Source: Flavobacterium sp. MFBS3-15 (GTDB taxonomy: Bacteria; Bacteroidota; Bacteroidia; Flavobacteriales; Flavobacteriaceae). Taken from it: a stretch of DNA of 64,000 nt. Both the position numbers and the translations under genes were made by a program. Within the stretch, counting starts at the first letter, position 1. Every line of letters starts with the position of its first letter. Where the stretch lies: contig NZ_JAPCHV010000016.1 of assembly GCF_026107645.2 (NCBI RefSeq), forward strand, positions 1-64,000. The letters are read 5' to 3'. Positions 24,365 through 32,050 of the stretch are shown piece by piece. The notes under the pieces are model-generated. The model searched no databases and had not been told where the DNA came from. It worked only from the letters and a program-made list of their open reading frames with translations.

Positions 24365-24829
24365 ATGGAACTAAAGACATTTTACAGGATCAGGTTCAGC
24401 GATTGCGATTCCTTCAGGCATCTCAATAATTCCCGCTACATTGATTATATGCTCAATGCCCGTGAAGACCACCTGCGAGCATTCCACAGCATACCTATGG
24501 AAAGCTTGTACCAAAAGGGCTCGGGATGGATGGTGGCAAAACACGAAATCGTGTACCTCGCTCCCGCCAATTACAGTGAATTGGTATGCATACACAGCGC
24601 GCTCGTTAAATATTCCGAAGATAGCCTGGTGGTGGAAATGGCCATGTGGGATGAGCAGGAACGGCAACTGAAGGCATTGTTGTGGACGAAATTCATACAC
24701 ATCAACATGCAGACCGGAAAGCGCGACAACCACCCCGACTGGTTTGCTCAGATCGCCCGCCCTATTGAAGATAAAGCATTGCAGGAATTTACCGCTATCA
24801 GCGAAAGGCTGGCTTCCTTAAGGAGATAG
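24365..24829 (+). CDS. hot-dog-fold acyl-CoA thioesterase
   Basis: 154 residues. MELKTFYRIRFSDCDSFRHL then NNSRYIDYMLNAREDHL is the signature of 4-hydroxybenzoyl-CoA-thioesterase-like proteins: the acidic residue of FSDCD and the HLNN(S/R) loop on the central helix. Length is that of a single hot-dog domain, which acts as a dimer or tetramer. It would hydrolyse an acyl-CoA or acyl-ACP; the substrate is unknown. It begins at ATG 24365, follows the Crp-type regulator gene, and is closed by a terminator at 24860. Confidence 0.82.
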   Translation: MELKTFYRIRFSDCDSFRHLNNSRYIDYMLNAREDHLRAFHSIPMESLYQKGSGWMVAKHEIVYLAPANYSELVCIHSALVKYSEDSLVVEMAMWDEQERQLKALLWTKFIHINMQTGKRDNHPDWFAQIARPIEDKALQEFTAISERLASLRR

Positions 24830-24859
24830 TTTTAGTTAGTCTCCCGTTTTTTAATCTTT

Positions 24860-24890
24860 GCCACGGTCGATAAAAGTCCGTGGCTTTTAG
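24860..24890 (+). terminator. intrinsic terminator
   Basis: GCCACGG (24860-24866) pairs with CCGTGGC (24878-24884) across an 11-base loop, followed by TTTTAG. It terminates the thioesterase transcript. Confidence 0.8.
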
Positions 24891-24922
24891 CTTAAAAAAT
24901 CATTCAAATACGATTTTTGAAT

Positions 24923-24954
24923 TTGAGAATTGTTAATTTATTTAGTTATTTTTG
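24923..24954 (+). promoter_or_regulatory. promoter of the methyltransferase gene
   Basis: TTG (24923-24925) and TATTTTTG (24947-24954) separated by 21 bp fit the Bacteroidetes promoter, 23 bp before the chosen ATG at 24978. Confidence 0.6.
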
Positions 24955-24977
24955 AGAATATCATTAACAACACATTC

Positions 24978-26585
24978 ATGACTGATAAATCCCAGCTCCG
25001 CAGTTATATTTTCAGGCATCTTGACGGTTTGGCCGTCGCACCGGTTGCCATCGCATTGAAGAATAAAGGCATTTGTGATCATATACTGAAGGAAAAAAAG
25101 ATACAGTTATCAGACCTGATTACTACTTTCAAATCCAATGAAGGCTACCTGAACGTCGGCCTGAGGGTGCTGGCATCACAGGGGTTTGTGGATTATGAAG
25201 TGGATAATGTGAAGGAAGAAATAACGGTTTCGGTCAATGAAAAGACGGAGGCAGCTTTTTCATTATTTTACTTGTATGATGATGTGGTCGACCTGCTGCA
25301 ATTTTCAACGCAGTTCCACCCCAGGCTGTTTGAAGATGCGCCATTCGAAAAGCTTAACCTCATTTTTGAGAAGTATAAAAAGAATTACGGGATTGAGGCT
25401 TCTGAAGATGAGACTGTAAATGGGTTACAGCAACAGATACTCAAGCACGTTGAGGGCTACATCATAGGGCCAACTATAGTGCGGCTGGCGATGAACGGGA
25501 TGTTCCACAAATACTTCATGGAAACTTCTTTCAGGCCGGAGGAGTTCCATAAATCACCGGAGAATTTTAAAAAGATACTGGATTTCTTCGTGCATCTTGA
25601 TTGGTTTACAGAGAAGAATGGCAACTACCAGTTTACCGAAACCGGCCTGTTCTATGCTAAAAGGGCCAGCGCCTATGGCGTTACGGTTTCTTACCTGCCC
25701 ACATTTGCCCGCATAGAGGAAATGATTTTTGGCGACCCAACGGCCCTGCGCATGGTCGCGGATGGCGAAAACGAGATACACGTGGACCGCGAAATGAACG
25801 TATGGGGAAGTGGCGGCGCGCACGATGCCTACTTTAAAGTCATCGATGAAATTCTCGTTAGGCTGTTCAACCTGCCTATTGAGCAGCAGCCAAAGGGCAT
25901 CCTCGACATGGGATGCGGCAACGGGGCTTTCCTGCAACACATTTTTGAGGTGATCGACAGACAGACCCTCCGCGGCAAAATGCTCGATGAGTACCCGCTT
26001 TTCCTCGTAGGCGCCGATTATAACCAGGCGGCATTAAAAGTAACGCGTGCTAACCTCATCAAGGCCGATATATGGGCGAAAGTGATCTGGGGCGATATTG
26101 GCCGCCCGGACCTGCTTTCGGATGACCTGATGGAAAATTACAACATCGACCTGAAGGACTTGCTCAACGTGCGCACGTTCCTGGACCATAACCGCATTTG
26201 GGAGGATCCGAAACACGTTAGCAAAGACAGGGTGAGCCAATCGACCGGGGCATTTGCCTATAGAGGCAGGCGTATCAGCAACAACCTTGTCGAAGATAAC
26301 CTGCTGGAGCATTTGCAGAAATGGTCGCCATACGTGCGCAAGTTCGGCCTGCTTTTAATAGAATTGCACACCATCGACCCCATGCTTACCGCGGCCAACC
26401 TAGGCCGCACGCCCGCCACTGCCTACGATGCTACCCACGGCTTCTCCGACCAGTACATCGTAGAAATAGATGTGTTCAACAAGGTCGCCGCCGAGGCAGG
26501 CCTCTTCCCCGACCCAACCATCTTCAGGCGCTTCCCGGATGCGGATACGGCTACAGTGAGTATTAATTTATTGAAGAGGGAGTGA
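24978..26585 (+). CDS. class I SAM-dependent methyltransferase, large
   Basis: 535 residues. The N-terminal 240 residues are helical with winged-helix character (SQLRSYIFRHLDGLAVAPVA and YLNVGLRVLASQGFVDYE). The C-terminal half carries motif I, GILDMGCGNGAFLQHI (near residue 308), VGADYNQAALKVTRANL and a later SDQYIVEIDVF, so it is a methyltransferase of the type seen in polyketide-linked or AprA-like enzymes. The ATG at 24978 follows a promoter; an upstream in-frame start would precede the transcript. It stands alone, with no biosynthetic genes nearby, so the substrate is unknown. Confidence 0.78.
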   Translation: MTDKSQLRSYIFRHLDGLAVAPVAIALKNKGICDHILKEKKIQLSDLITTFKSNEGYLNVGLRVLASQGFVDYEVDNVKEEITVSVNEKTEAAFSLFYLYDDVVDLLQFSTQFHPRLFEDAPFEKLNLIFEKYKKNYGIEASEDETVNGLQQQILKHVEGYIIGPTIVRLAMNGMFHKYFMETSFRPEEFHKSPENFKKILDFFVHLDWFTEKNGNYQFTETGLFYAKRASAYGVTVSYLPTFARIEEMIFGDPTALRMVADGENEIHVDREMNVWGSGGAHDAYFKVIDEILVRLFNLPIEQQPKGILDMGCGNGAFLQHIFEVIDRQTLRGKMLDEYPLFLVGADYNQAALKVTRANLIKADIWAKVIWGDIGRPDLLSDDLMENYNIDLKDLLNVRTFLDHNRIWEDPKHVSKDRVSQSTGAFAYRGRRISNNLVEDNLLEHLQKWSPYVRKFGLLLIELHTIDPMLTAANLGRTPATAYDATHGFSDQYIVEIDVFNKVAAEAGLFPDPTIFRRFPDADTATVSINLLKRE

Positions 26586-26593
26586 GGTTACGT

Positions 26594-26630
26594 GTCATTT
26601 CGACCGGAGCTTGCGAAGTGGAGACATCTC
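26594..26630 (-). repeat. REP-like element, inverted copy
   Basis: GTCATTTCGACCGGAGCTTG followed by CGAAGTGGAGACATCTC is the reverse complement of the GAGATTTCTCC...CGGTCGAAATGAC element at 7607-7646. It lies just after the methyltransferase stop. Confidence 0.6.
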
Positions 26631-26639
26631 TAAAAATCT

Positions 26640-26671
26640 TAGCCACGAATTACACTAATTTTCACTAATTC
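26640..26671 (+). repeat. dispersed AGCCACGAATTACAC repeat
   Basis: AGCCACGAATTACACTAATT continues TTCACTAATT. The reverse complement of a closely related sequence lies at 56101-56131. Such units are frequent in flavobacterial intergenic DNA. Confidence 0.55.
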
Positions 26672-26724
26672 TCCGGCATGAGTGTAACGGCCTTTGCGAG
26701 CGGAGGAACGGAGCGCGGTAATCT

Positions 26725-27120
26725 TTACTCCTCAATAATAGCTACTTTCCATTCGACCCCATTAAAAGTCAAAAATATTTTGTTGTAGTAAAAAGTCCCA
26801 TCAGGGTAAGTTATTTTTTCGTTCAAATAAAATAGATTGCTATCAGTTTCAGATATATCAGAAAACTCAACAGTTGCATCAGTAAAATCAGGAAAACCAT
26901 TTTCCTGTAACCATTTAATCAACGTAAGTTTTAAAAGTTCAGCCGTTTCTGAAATCAATTCATTATCACTCAAGTCATACTCACAAGAAGCATTTTCTAA
27001 AATTATCTTTGCTTCAGCAATGAAGTCTTTTGAATTTATTATCCCCTCGATGTCTTTATTGTTGTATGCGGATTCTAAAGAAAAGATGGCGTTTTGGGGA
27101 GTGTCGTAGTTGTAATTCAT
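26725..27120 (-). CDS. NTF2-like hypothetical protein, possible immunity-type partner
   Basis: 131 residues. The start ATG (27120) overlaps the stop of the preceding gene (ATGA), so the two are translationally coupled. The pattern TPQNAIFSLESAYNNKDIEG, then YPDGTFYYN and a final VEWKVAIIEE resembles NTF2-fold proteins, a fold used by several immunity proteins of polymorphic toxins. No signal peptide, so cytoplasmic. It is AT-rich compared with uvrA and the methyltransferase next door, which hints at transfer. The fold is a tentative reading. Confidence 0.55.
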   Translation of the reverse strand: MNYNYDTPQNAIFSLESAYNNKDIEGIINSKDFIAEAKIILENASCEYDLSDNELISETAELLKLTLIKWLQENGFPDFTDATVEFSDISETDSNLFYLNEKITYPDGTFYYNKIFLTFNGVEWKVAIIEE

Positions 27121-28067
27121 TTCCAATATTTAATCTTTATTTTCTTTTTTCCAACCACTTTACCATCTTTAATTCTCACAACCTTTATAAGGTCGCCGTA
27201 ACTATTATATTTATTCTTAAAAATAGTAGTTTCTCCACCATTATCATATCTAATCTCTTTTGTTATATTCCCTTTTTCATCAAAATAACGCTCAAAATCT
27301 ATTTCACCATATGACCAATATAAAGCTTTTGTTATTACCTTATCAAGATATTCAAAAGTGTCGATACTGTACTCACATTTACCATAATGACAATTTTCAT
27401 ACCACCCCCTTTCTATCACTTTTGATTTATTATCAAAAAAACAATACGTTGTAGATGACATTCTCAGGCTATCACTCTGAACATCATAATTCTCCACAAT
27501 TTCATAATCTTTGTCTTTATAACATTTTTCGATATTACTTAATTCATCATTGTAAAAACTCTTAGTTTCCTTTAAATGATTTTTGTCATCATAAGTAATC
27601 TCTTCATTTATAAACTCTTCTGAATTAACTTTATATTGTTTTGTTCTTAACTTTCCTTCTTCATAACAATATGTAATAGTGGAAAAAACTGAATCTGTTA
27701 TTGGATCGACCCACTCCTCTAAAATTAATTTGTCATCTTTATAAATGAACTTTCTACAATTTGTAAATACATTATCGTAATACACCTTTTCCATAATTAT
27801 AACATCATCTGCATAGATATTTTCCCTTTTATAAATATCCTCTTTGTTAATAACAGTATGCTCAATAGTTACAGCAGTTAGAAGCTTCCCGTCAATATCA
27901 AAAGTATAGTCTCTGTCAATATCAATCCATGGATCCGTAATATGGACATATTTAGCTTTGGCATTAACTTCCAAATCTGCCGGTGTTATGATTATTTGGG
28001 CAGATATACAACCCGGAATTAAAAACGATATTGCTAATAATATGTGCGGCATAGTATATGGTTTCAA
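27117..28067 (-). CDS. exported repeat protein of MORN/YD-like type
   Basis: 316 residues with an N-terminal signal (HILLAISFLIPGCISAQ). The body is made of repeated strands of the form 'Y-x-D-x-x-G/K-L-x-x-x' (for example FIYKDDKLILEEW, YCYEEGKLRTKQYK, YDDKNHLKETKSF), like MORN or RHS/YD-type repeats. It is AT-rich and followed by an NTF2-like gene that overlaps its stop codon. It is probably periplasmic or on the surface. I do not see a toxin domain at the C terminus; the pair could be an exported protein and its partner, but that is speculation. Confidence 0.55.
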   Translation of the reverse strand: MKPYTMPHILLAISFLIPGCISAQIIITPADLEVNAKAKYVHITDPWIDIDRDYTFDIDGKLLTAVTIEHTVINKEDIYKRENIYADDVIIMEKVYYDNVFTNCRKFIYKDDKLILEEWVDPITDSVFSTITYCYEEGKLRTKQYKVNSEEFINEEITYDDKNHLKETKSFYNDELSNIEKCYKDKDYEIVENYDVQSDSLRMSSTTYCFFDNKSKVIERGWYENCHYGKCEYSIDTFEYLDKVITKALYWSYGEIDFERYFDEKGNITKEIRYDNGGETTIFKNKYNSYGDLIKVVRIKDGKVVGKKKIKIKYWK

Positions 28068-28186
28068 AAATAAGATAACTTTTCAAAGCTAAAGGTTGGA
28101 AGCGTGAAAAAAAACAATCAATAAAAAATCCTCAATTTAACATTCCCTTATCCTCCACCCTCACCTAAACTCTCCCCAAAAATCAG

Positions 28187-28194
28187 TACCTTTG
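28187..28194 (+). promoter_or_regulatory. -7 box of uvrA promoter
   Basis: TACCTTTG fits TAnnTTTG exactly. With transcription starting a few bases after it (about 28200), the TTG in the same frame at 28199 cannot be the start, and ATG 28214 is selected. Confidence 0.65.
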
Positions 28195-28213
28195 CGGTTT
28201 GCACAAAAATGCT

Positions 28214-31051
28214 ATGCCAGATACCGATTTTTCAGAAAATATAGAAGTGTTGGGCGCCCGTGCCCACAACCTCAAGAACATAGACGTTACCATTCCGCGT
28301 GAAAAGCTTGTAGTCATTACCGGGCTTTCGGGCTCGGGGAAATCGTCGCTTGCGTTCGACACCATTTATGCCGAAGGGCAGCGCCGCTACATCGAGACGT
28401 TCTCCGCCTATGCACGCCAGTTCCTGGGTGGGCTGGAGCGCCCGGATGTGGATAAGATCGACGGCCTCTCCCCCGTTATCGCCATCGAGCAGAAAACGAC
28501 AGGCAAGAGCCCGCGCTCGACCGTGGGGACCATCACCGAAATCTACGACTTCCTGCGCCTCCTATATGCCCGTGGCGCCGATGCTTACAGCTACAACACC
28601 GGCGAAAAGATGGTGAGCTATACGGACGAGCAGATAAAAGAACTCATCGTAGAAAAGTTTGACGGTAAGCGCATTACGATATTGGCACCTATAGTGCGTT
28701 CGCGTAAAGGCCACTACCGCGAGCTGTTCGAGCAGATCTCCAAGCAGGGCTTCCTAAAGGTGCGCGTAGACGGCGAGATAAGAGACATTGAGAGCGGTAT
28801 GAAACTGGACCGCTACAAGGTCCACGACATCGAAACGGTGATCGACCGCATGACCGTAGACACGACTCCCGAAACCGACACCCGTCTGGCGAACAGCATT
28901 AAGACCGCCATGTATCACGGCGAGGACGTGATGATGGTGATCGAGCATGAAAGCGGCGAGGCACGCTACTACAGCCGTAACCTTATGTGCCCCTCATCGG
29001 GCATCTCCTACCCCAACCCGGAGCCGAACAACTTTTCATTCAACTCGCCGAAGGGGGCGTGCGATCATTGCAACGGACTGGGTGTCATAAACGAAATCAA
29101 CCTTAAAAAAATAATCCCGAACCCGAAACTGTCCATCAAGCAGGGCGGTTTCGCGCCATTGGGCGAATACAAAAGCTCGTGGATATTCAAGCAATTGGAG
29201 ACCATCGGGGAAAAATTCGGGTTTAAGATAACCGACCCCATTGAGAAAATTTCCGCGGAAGCGATGGAAATGATACTCAATGGCGGCAAGGAAAAGTTTA
29301 CGGTTTCCTCCAAAACACTTGGGGTGAACCGCGAATATAAGATCGACTTTGAAGGCATCTCCAACTTCATCAAGAATCAGCACGACGAAAGCGGTTCGGC
29401 TTCCATAAAGCGTTGGGCCAAGGAATTCATGGACGAGGTGGAATGCCCTGTTTGCCACGGCTCGAGGCTGAAGAAGGAATCGCTCTACTTCAAGGTCAAC
29501 GGCCAGAACATTGCCGAACTATCGGCTATGGACATATCCGACCTTGCCCAATGGTTCGAAAACCTGAATGAGAATTTATCTGAAAAGCAGAGGGCCATCG
29601 CTTCGGAGATCGTGAAAGAGATAAAGGCACGCCTTAGCTTTTTGGTAGATGTGGGGCTTAATTACCTGTCGCTCAACCGCAGTTCGCGCACCCTTTCGGG
29701 CGGCGAGGCACAGCGTATCCGGCTGGCGACACAGATAGGCTCACAGTTGGTAGGCGTACTCTACATCCTCGATGAGCCAAGCATCGGATTGCATCAAAGG
29801 GATAATGAAAAACTCATCAAATCGCTGGAGCAATTACGCGACATTGGCAACTCGGTTATTGTTGTTGAACACGACAAAGACATGATCGAGCGCGCCGATT
29901 ATGTAATAGACATCGGCCCGGCAGCAGGGCGTTTCGGCGGGCAGATCGTCAGTAAAGGAACTCCTGCGGAACTATTGAAAGAACATACGCTTACGGCGGC
30001 CTATTTAAATGGAGAAAAAGAGATCGCGGTACCCAAAAAGCGCCGCGATGGTAACGGCAAAACGCTGAAGCTTACCGGCGCTACAGGCAACAACCTAAAG
30101 AACGTTTCGATAGAGCTGCCGCTGGGCAAGCTGATATGCGTAACGGGCGTGTCGGGCTCGGGGAAGTCGACCCTGATAAACGAAACCCTGTACCCGATAC
30201 TTAATGCGCATTTCTTCAACGGTGTAAAGAAACCGGCTCCCTACAAAAAAATAGAAGGCCTGGAACATATCGACAAGGTAATTGACATTGACCAGTCGCC
30301 TATCGGACGCACGCCGCGCTCCAACCCTGCCACCTATACAGATGTGTTCAGCGAGATACGTTCGCTGTTTACACAAACACCGGAGGCCATGATACGCGGC
30401 TACAAGCCGGGCAGGTTTAGCTTCAACGTGAGCGGTGGCCGTTGCGAGACGTGTGAAGGATCAGGTTTGCGAGTTATTGAAATGAACTTCCTGCCGGATG
30501 TGTATGTAGAATGCGAAACCTGCCAGGGCAAGCGCTTTAACCGCGAAACGCTCGAGATACGCTACAAAGGAAAGTCCATTAGCGATGTGCTGGACATGAC
30601 GGTGGACGATGCGGTGCCGTTCTTCGAGAATATCCCCAAGATATACCGCAAGATCAAGACGATACAGGACGTGGGGCTTGGATACATCACGCTGGGTCAG
30701 CAGAGTACAACACTATCGGGTGGTGAGGCGCAAAGGATAAAACTGGCTTCGGAGTTGTCTAAAAAAGATACCGGCAACACCTTTTATATCCTTGATGAGC
30801 CAACAACCGGACTGCACTTTGAGGACATCCGTGTGCTTATGGAGGTCATCAACAAGCTGGTGGACAAAGGAAATACGGTACTCATTATAGAGCACAACAT
30901 GGACGTGATAAAGCTTGCCGACTATATCTTAGACATTGGTTATGAAGGCGGTAAGGGCGGCGGCCAGTTGGTTGCGAAAGGCACTCCCGAAGAAGTGGCG
31001 AAAAACAAAAAAAGCTATACGGCGCATTTTCTTAAAAAAGAACTATCTTAG
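28214..31051 (+). CDS. uvrA: excinuclease ABC subunit A
   Basis: 945 residues, damage-recognising ATPase of nucleotide excision repair; acts with UvrB (encoded at 7710). Two ABC modules: Walker [10 protein letters not shown] near residue 36 with signature [12 protein letters not shown] near 495, and GVSGSGKST near residue 645 with [12 protein letters not shown] near 835. Zinc-finger cysteines are present ([17 protein letters not shown]; later [17 protein letters not shown]). Length is typical (about 940). The start at ATG 28214 is favoured by the promoter box. The LOG-family gene starts 33 bp downstream on the same strand. Confidence 0.97.
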   Translation: MPDTDFSENIEVLGARAHNLKNIDVTIPREKLVVITGLSGSGKSSLAFDTIYAEGQRRYIETFSAYARQFLGGLERPDVDKIDGLSPVIAIEQKTTGKSPRSTVGTITEIYDFLRLLYARGADAYSYNTGEKMVSYTDEQIKELIVEKFDGKRITILAPIVRSRKGHYRELFEQISKQGFLKVRVDGEIRDIESGMKLDRYKVHDIETVIDRMTVDTTPETDTRLANSIKTAMYHGEDVMMVIEHESGEARYYSRNLMCPSSGISYPNPEPNNFSFNSPKGACDHCNGLGVINEINLKKIIPNPKLSIKQGGFAPLGEYKSSWIFKQLETIGEKFGFKITDPIEKISAEAMEMILNGGKEKFTVSSKTLGVNREYKIDFEGISNFIKNQHDESGSASIKRWAKEFMDEVECPVCHGSRLKKESLYFKVNGQNIAELSAMDISDLAQWFENLNENLSEKQRAIASEIVKEIKARLSFLVDVGLNYLSLNRSSRTLSGGEAQRIRLATQIGSQLVGVLYILDEPSIGLHQRDNEKLIKSLEQLRDIGNSVIVVEHDKDMIERADYVIDIGPAAGRFGGQIVSKGTPAELLKEHTLTAAYLNGEKEIAVPKKRRDGNGKTLKLTGATGNNLKNVSIELPLGKLICVTGVSGSGKSTLINETLYPILNAHFFNGVKKPAPYKKIEGLEHIDKVIDIDQSPIGRTPRSNPATYTDVFSEIRSLFTQTPEAMIRGYKPGRFSFNVSGGRCETCEGSGLRVIEMNFLPDVYVECETCQGKRFNRETLEIRYKGKSISDVLDMTVDDAVPFFENIPKIYRKIKTIQDVGLGYITLGQQSTTLSGGEAQRIKLASELSKKDTGNTFYILDEPTTGLHFEDIRVLMEVINKLVDKGNTVLIIEHNMDVIKLADYILDIGYEGGKGGGQLVAKGTPEEVAKNKKSYTAHFLKKELS

Positions 31052-31084
31052 GCGCCGTTTGTTTAAAATTTTAAGACGATAATT

Positions 31085-31810
31085 ATGGCAAAAGAAAAAT
31101 ATAACAGTGAAGACGAATGGATCCACGAAGGGCTGAAGCAAAAGCCGTGGAATGAGATACGTAGTAACGACTCATGGGCAATCTTCAAAATCATGTCAGA
31201 ATTCGTGAATGGTTTTGATACCATGGCAAAAATTGGGCCGTCGGTATCGATATTCGGTTCAGCACGTACCAAGCCTGATGATAAATACTACCTATTAGCA
31301 GAAAAGATTGCAGAAAAAATAGCCAATGCCGGTTACGGCGTGATCACGGGCGGCGGACCAGGTATTATGGAGGCGGGTAATAAGGGGGCCAGCCGGGGCG
31401 CAGGCCCGTCAGTAGGGCTTAACATCGAGCTTCCGTTCGAACAGCATTTCAACCCGTACATCGACCATGACAAAAACCTGAATTTTGACTACTTCTTCGT
31501 AAGGAAAGTAATGTTCGTGAAATATTCACAGGGATTTGTGGTAATGCCGGGCGGTTTCGGTACACTGGACGAAATGTTCGAGGCGATTACCCTTATCCAG
31601 ACCAAAAAGATAGCCAAGTTCCCAATCATCCTTGTCGGAAGGGAATTTTGGGGCGGCCTGATGGACTGGATCACTACCATAATGATCGAACGCTACCATA
31701 ACGCCAGCCCGGACGACCTGAAGCTGATAAAGATAGTAGATACCGAGGACGAGGTGCTGGAGGTTATCGATACCTTCTACAAGAAATACAGCCTGAGCCC
31801 GAACTTCTAA
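31085..31810 (+). CDS. LOG-family protein (TIGR00730-type)
   Basis: 241 residues. The nucleotide-binding motif VITGGGPGIMEAGNKGA (86-102) and the catalytic PGGFGTLDE (155-163) are those of LOG proteins, some of which release cytokinin-type bases from N6-modified nucleotides as phosphoribohydrolases. Bacterial members may act on nucleotide monophosphates generally. It starts 33 bp after uvrA on the same strand and is probably co-transcribed, though no functional link is known. A large repeat follows. Substrate is unknown. Confidence 0.85.
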   Translation: MAKEKYNSEDEWIHEGLKQKPWNEIRSNDSWAIFKIMSEFVNGFDTMAKIGPSVSIFGSARTKPDDKYYLLAEKIAEKIANAGYGVITGGGPGIMEAGNKGASRGAGPSVGLNIELPFEQHFNPYIDHDKNLNFDYFFVRKVMFVKYSQGFVVMPGGFGTLDEMFEAITLIQTKKIAKFPIILVGREFWGGLMDWITTIMIERYHNASPDDLKLIKIVDTEDEVLEVIDTFYKKYSLSPNF

Positions 31811-31820
31811 TATGTGTATC

Positions 31821-31932
31821 TGTGTCATTTCGACCGAAGCGCAGCGGAGTGGGGAAATCTCAGCGTTTTTACTGAGATTTCTCCTTTCTGAGAAACCTAA
31901 AGCAGTGGTTCGGCGAAGCCAAATGACACAGA
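31821..31932 (+). repeat. REP-like element with nested inverted repeats
   Basis: Outer arms TGTGTCATTT (31821-31830) and AAATGACACA (31921-31930) are perfect inverse copies; inner arms GAAATCTCAG (31854-31863) and CTGAGATTTC (31872-31881) pair as a hairpin. Between them are the shared modules GCAGTGGTTCGGCGAAGC. It is the complete version of the element whose parts are at 7267-7330, 7607-7646 and 26594-26630. Confidence 0.75.
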
Positions 31933-32050
31933 CATACATTGTTATGAGCTTTAACAGTATCAAAAGCAACCCTGCGCACAATTTTACATCTTTTACAAAG
32001 TTATATACGCCAAACAAATCCATGCAGCATCAAATACCGTAATCTATAAA

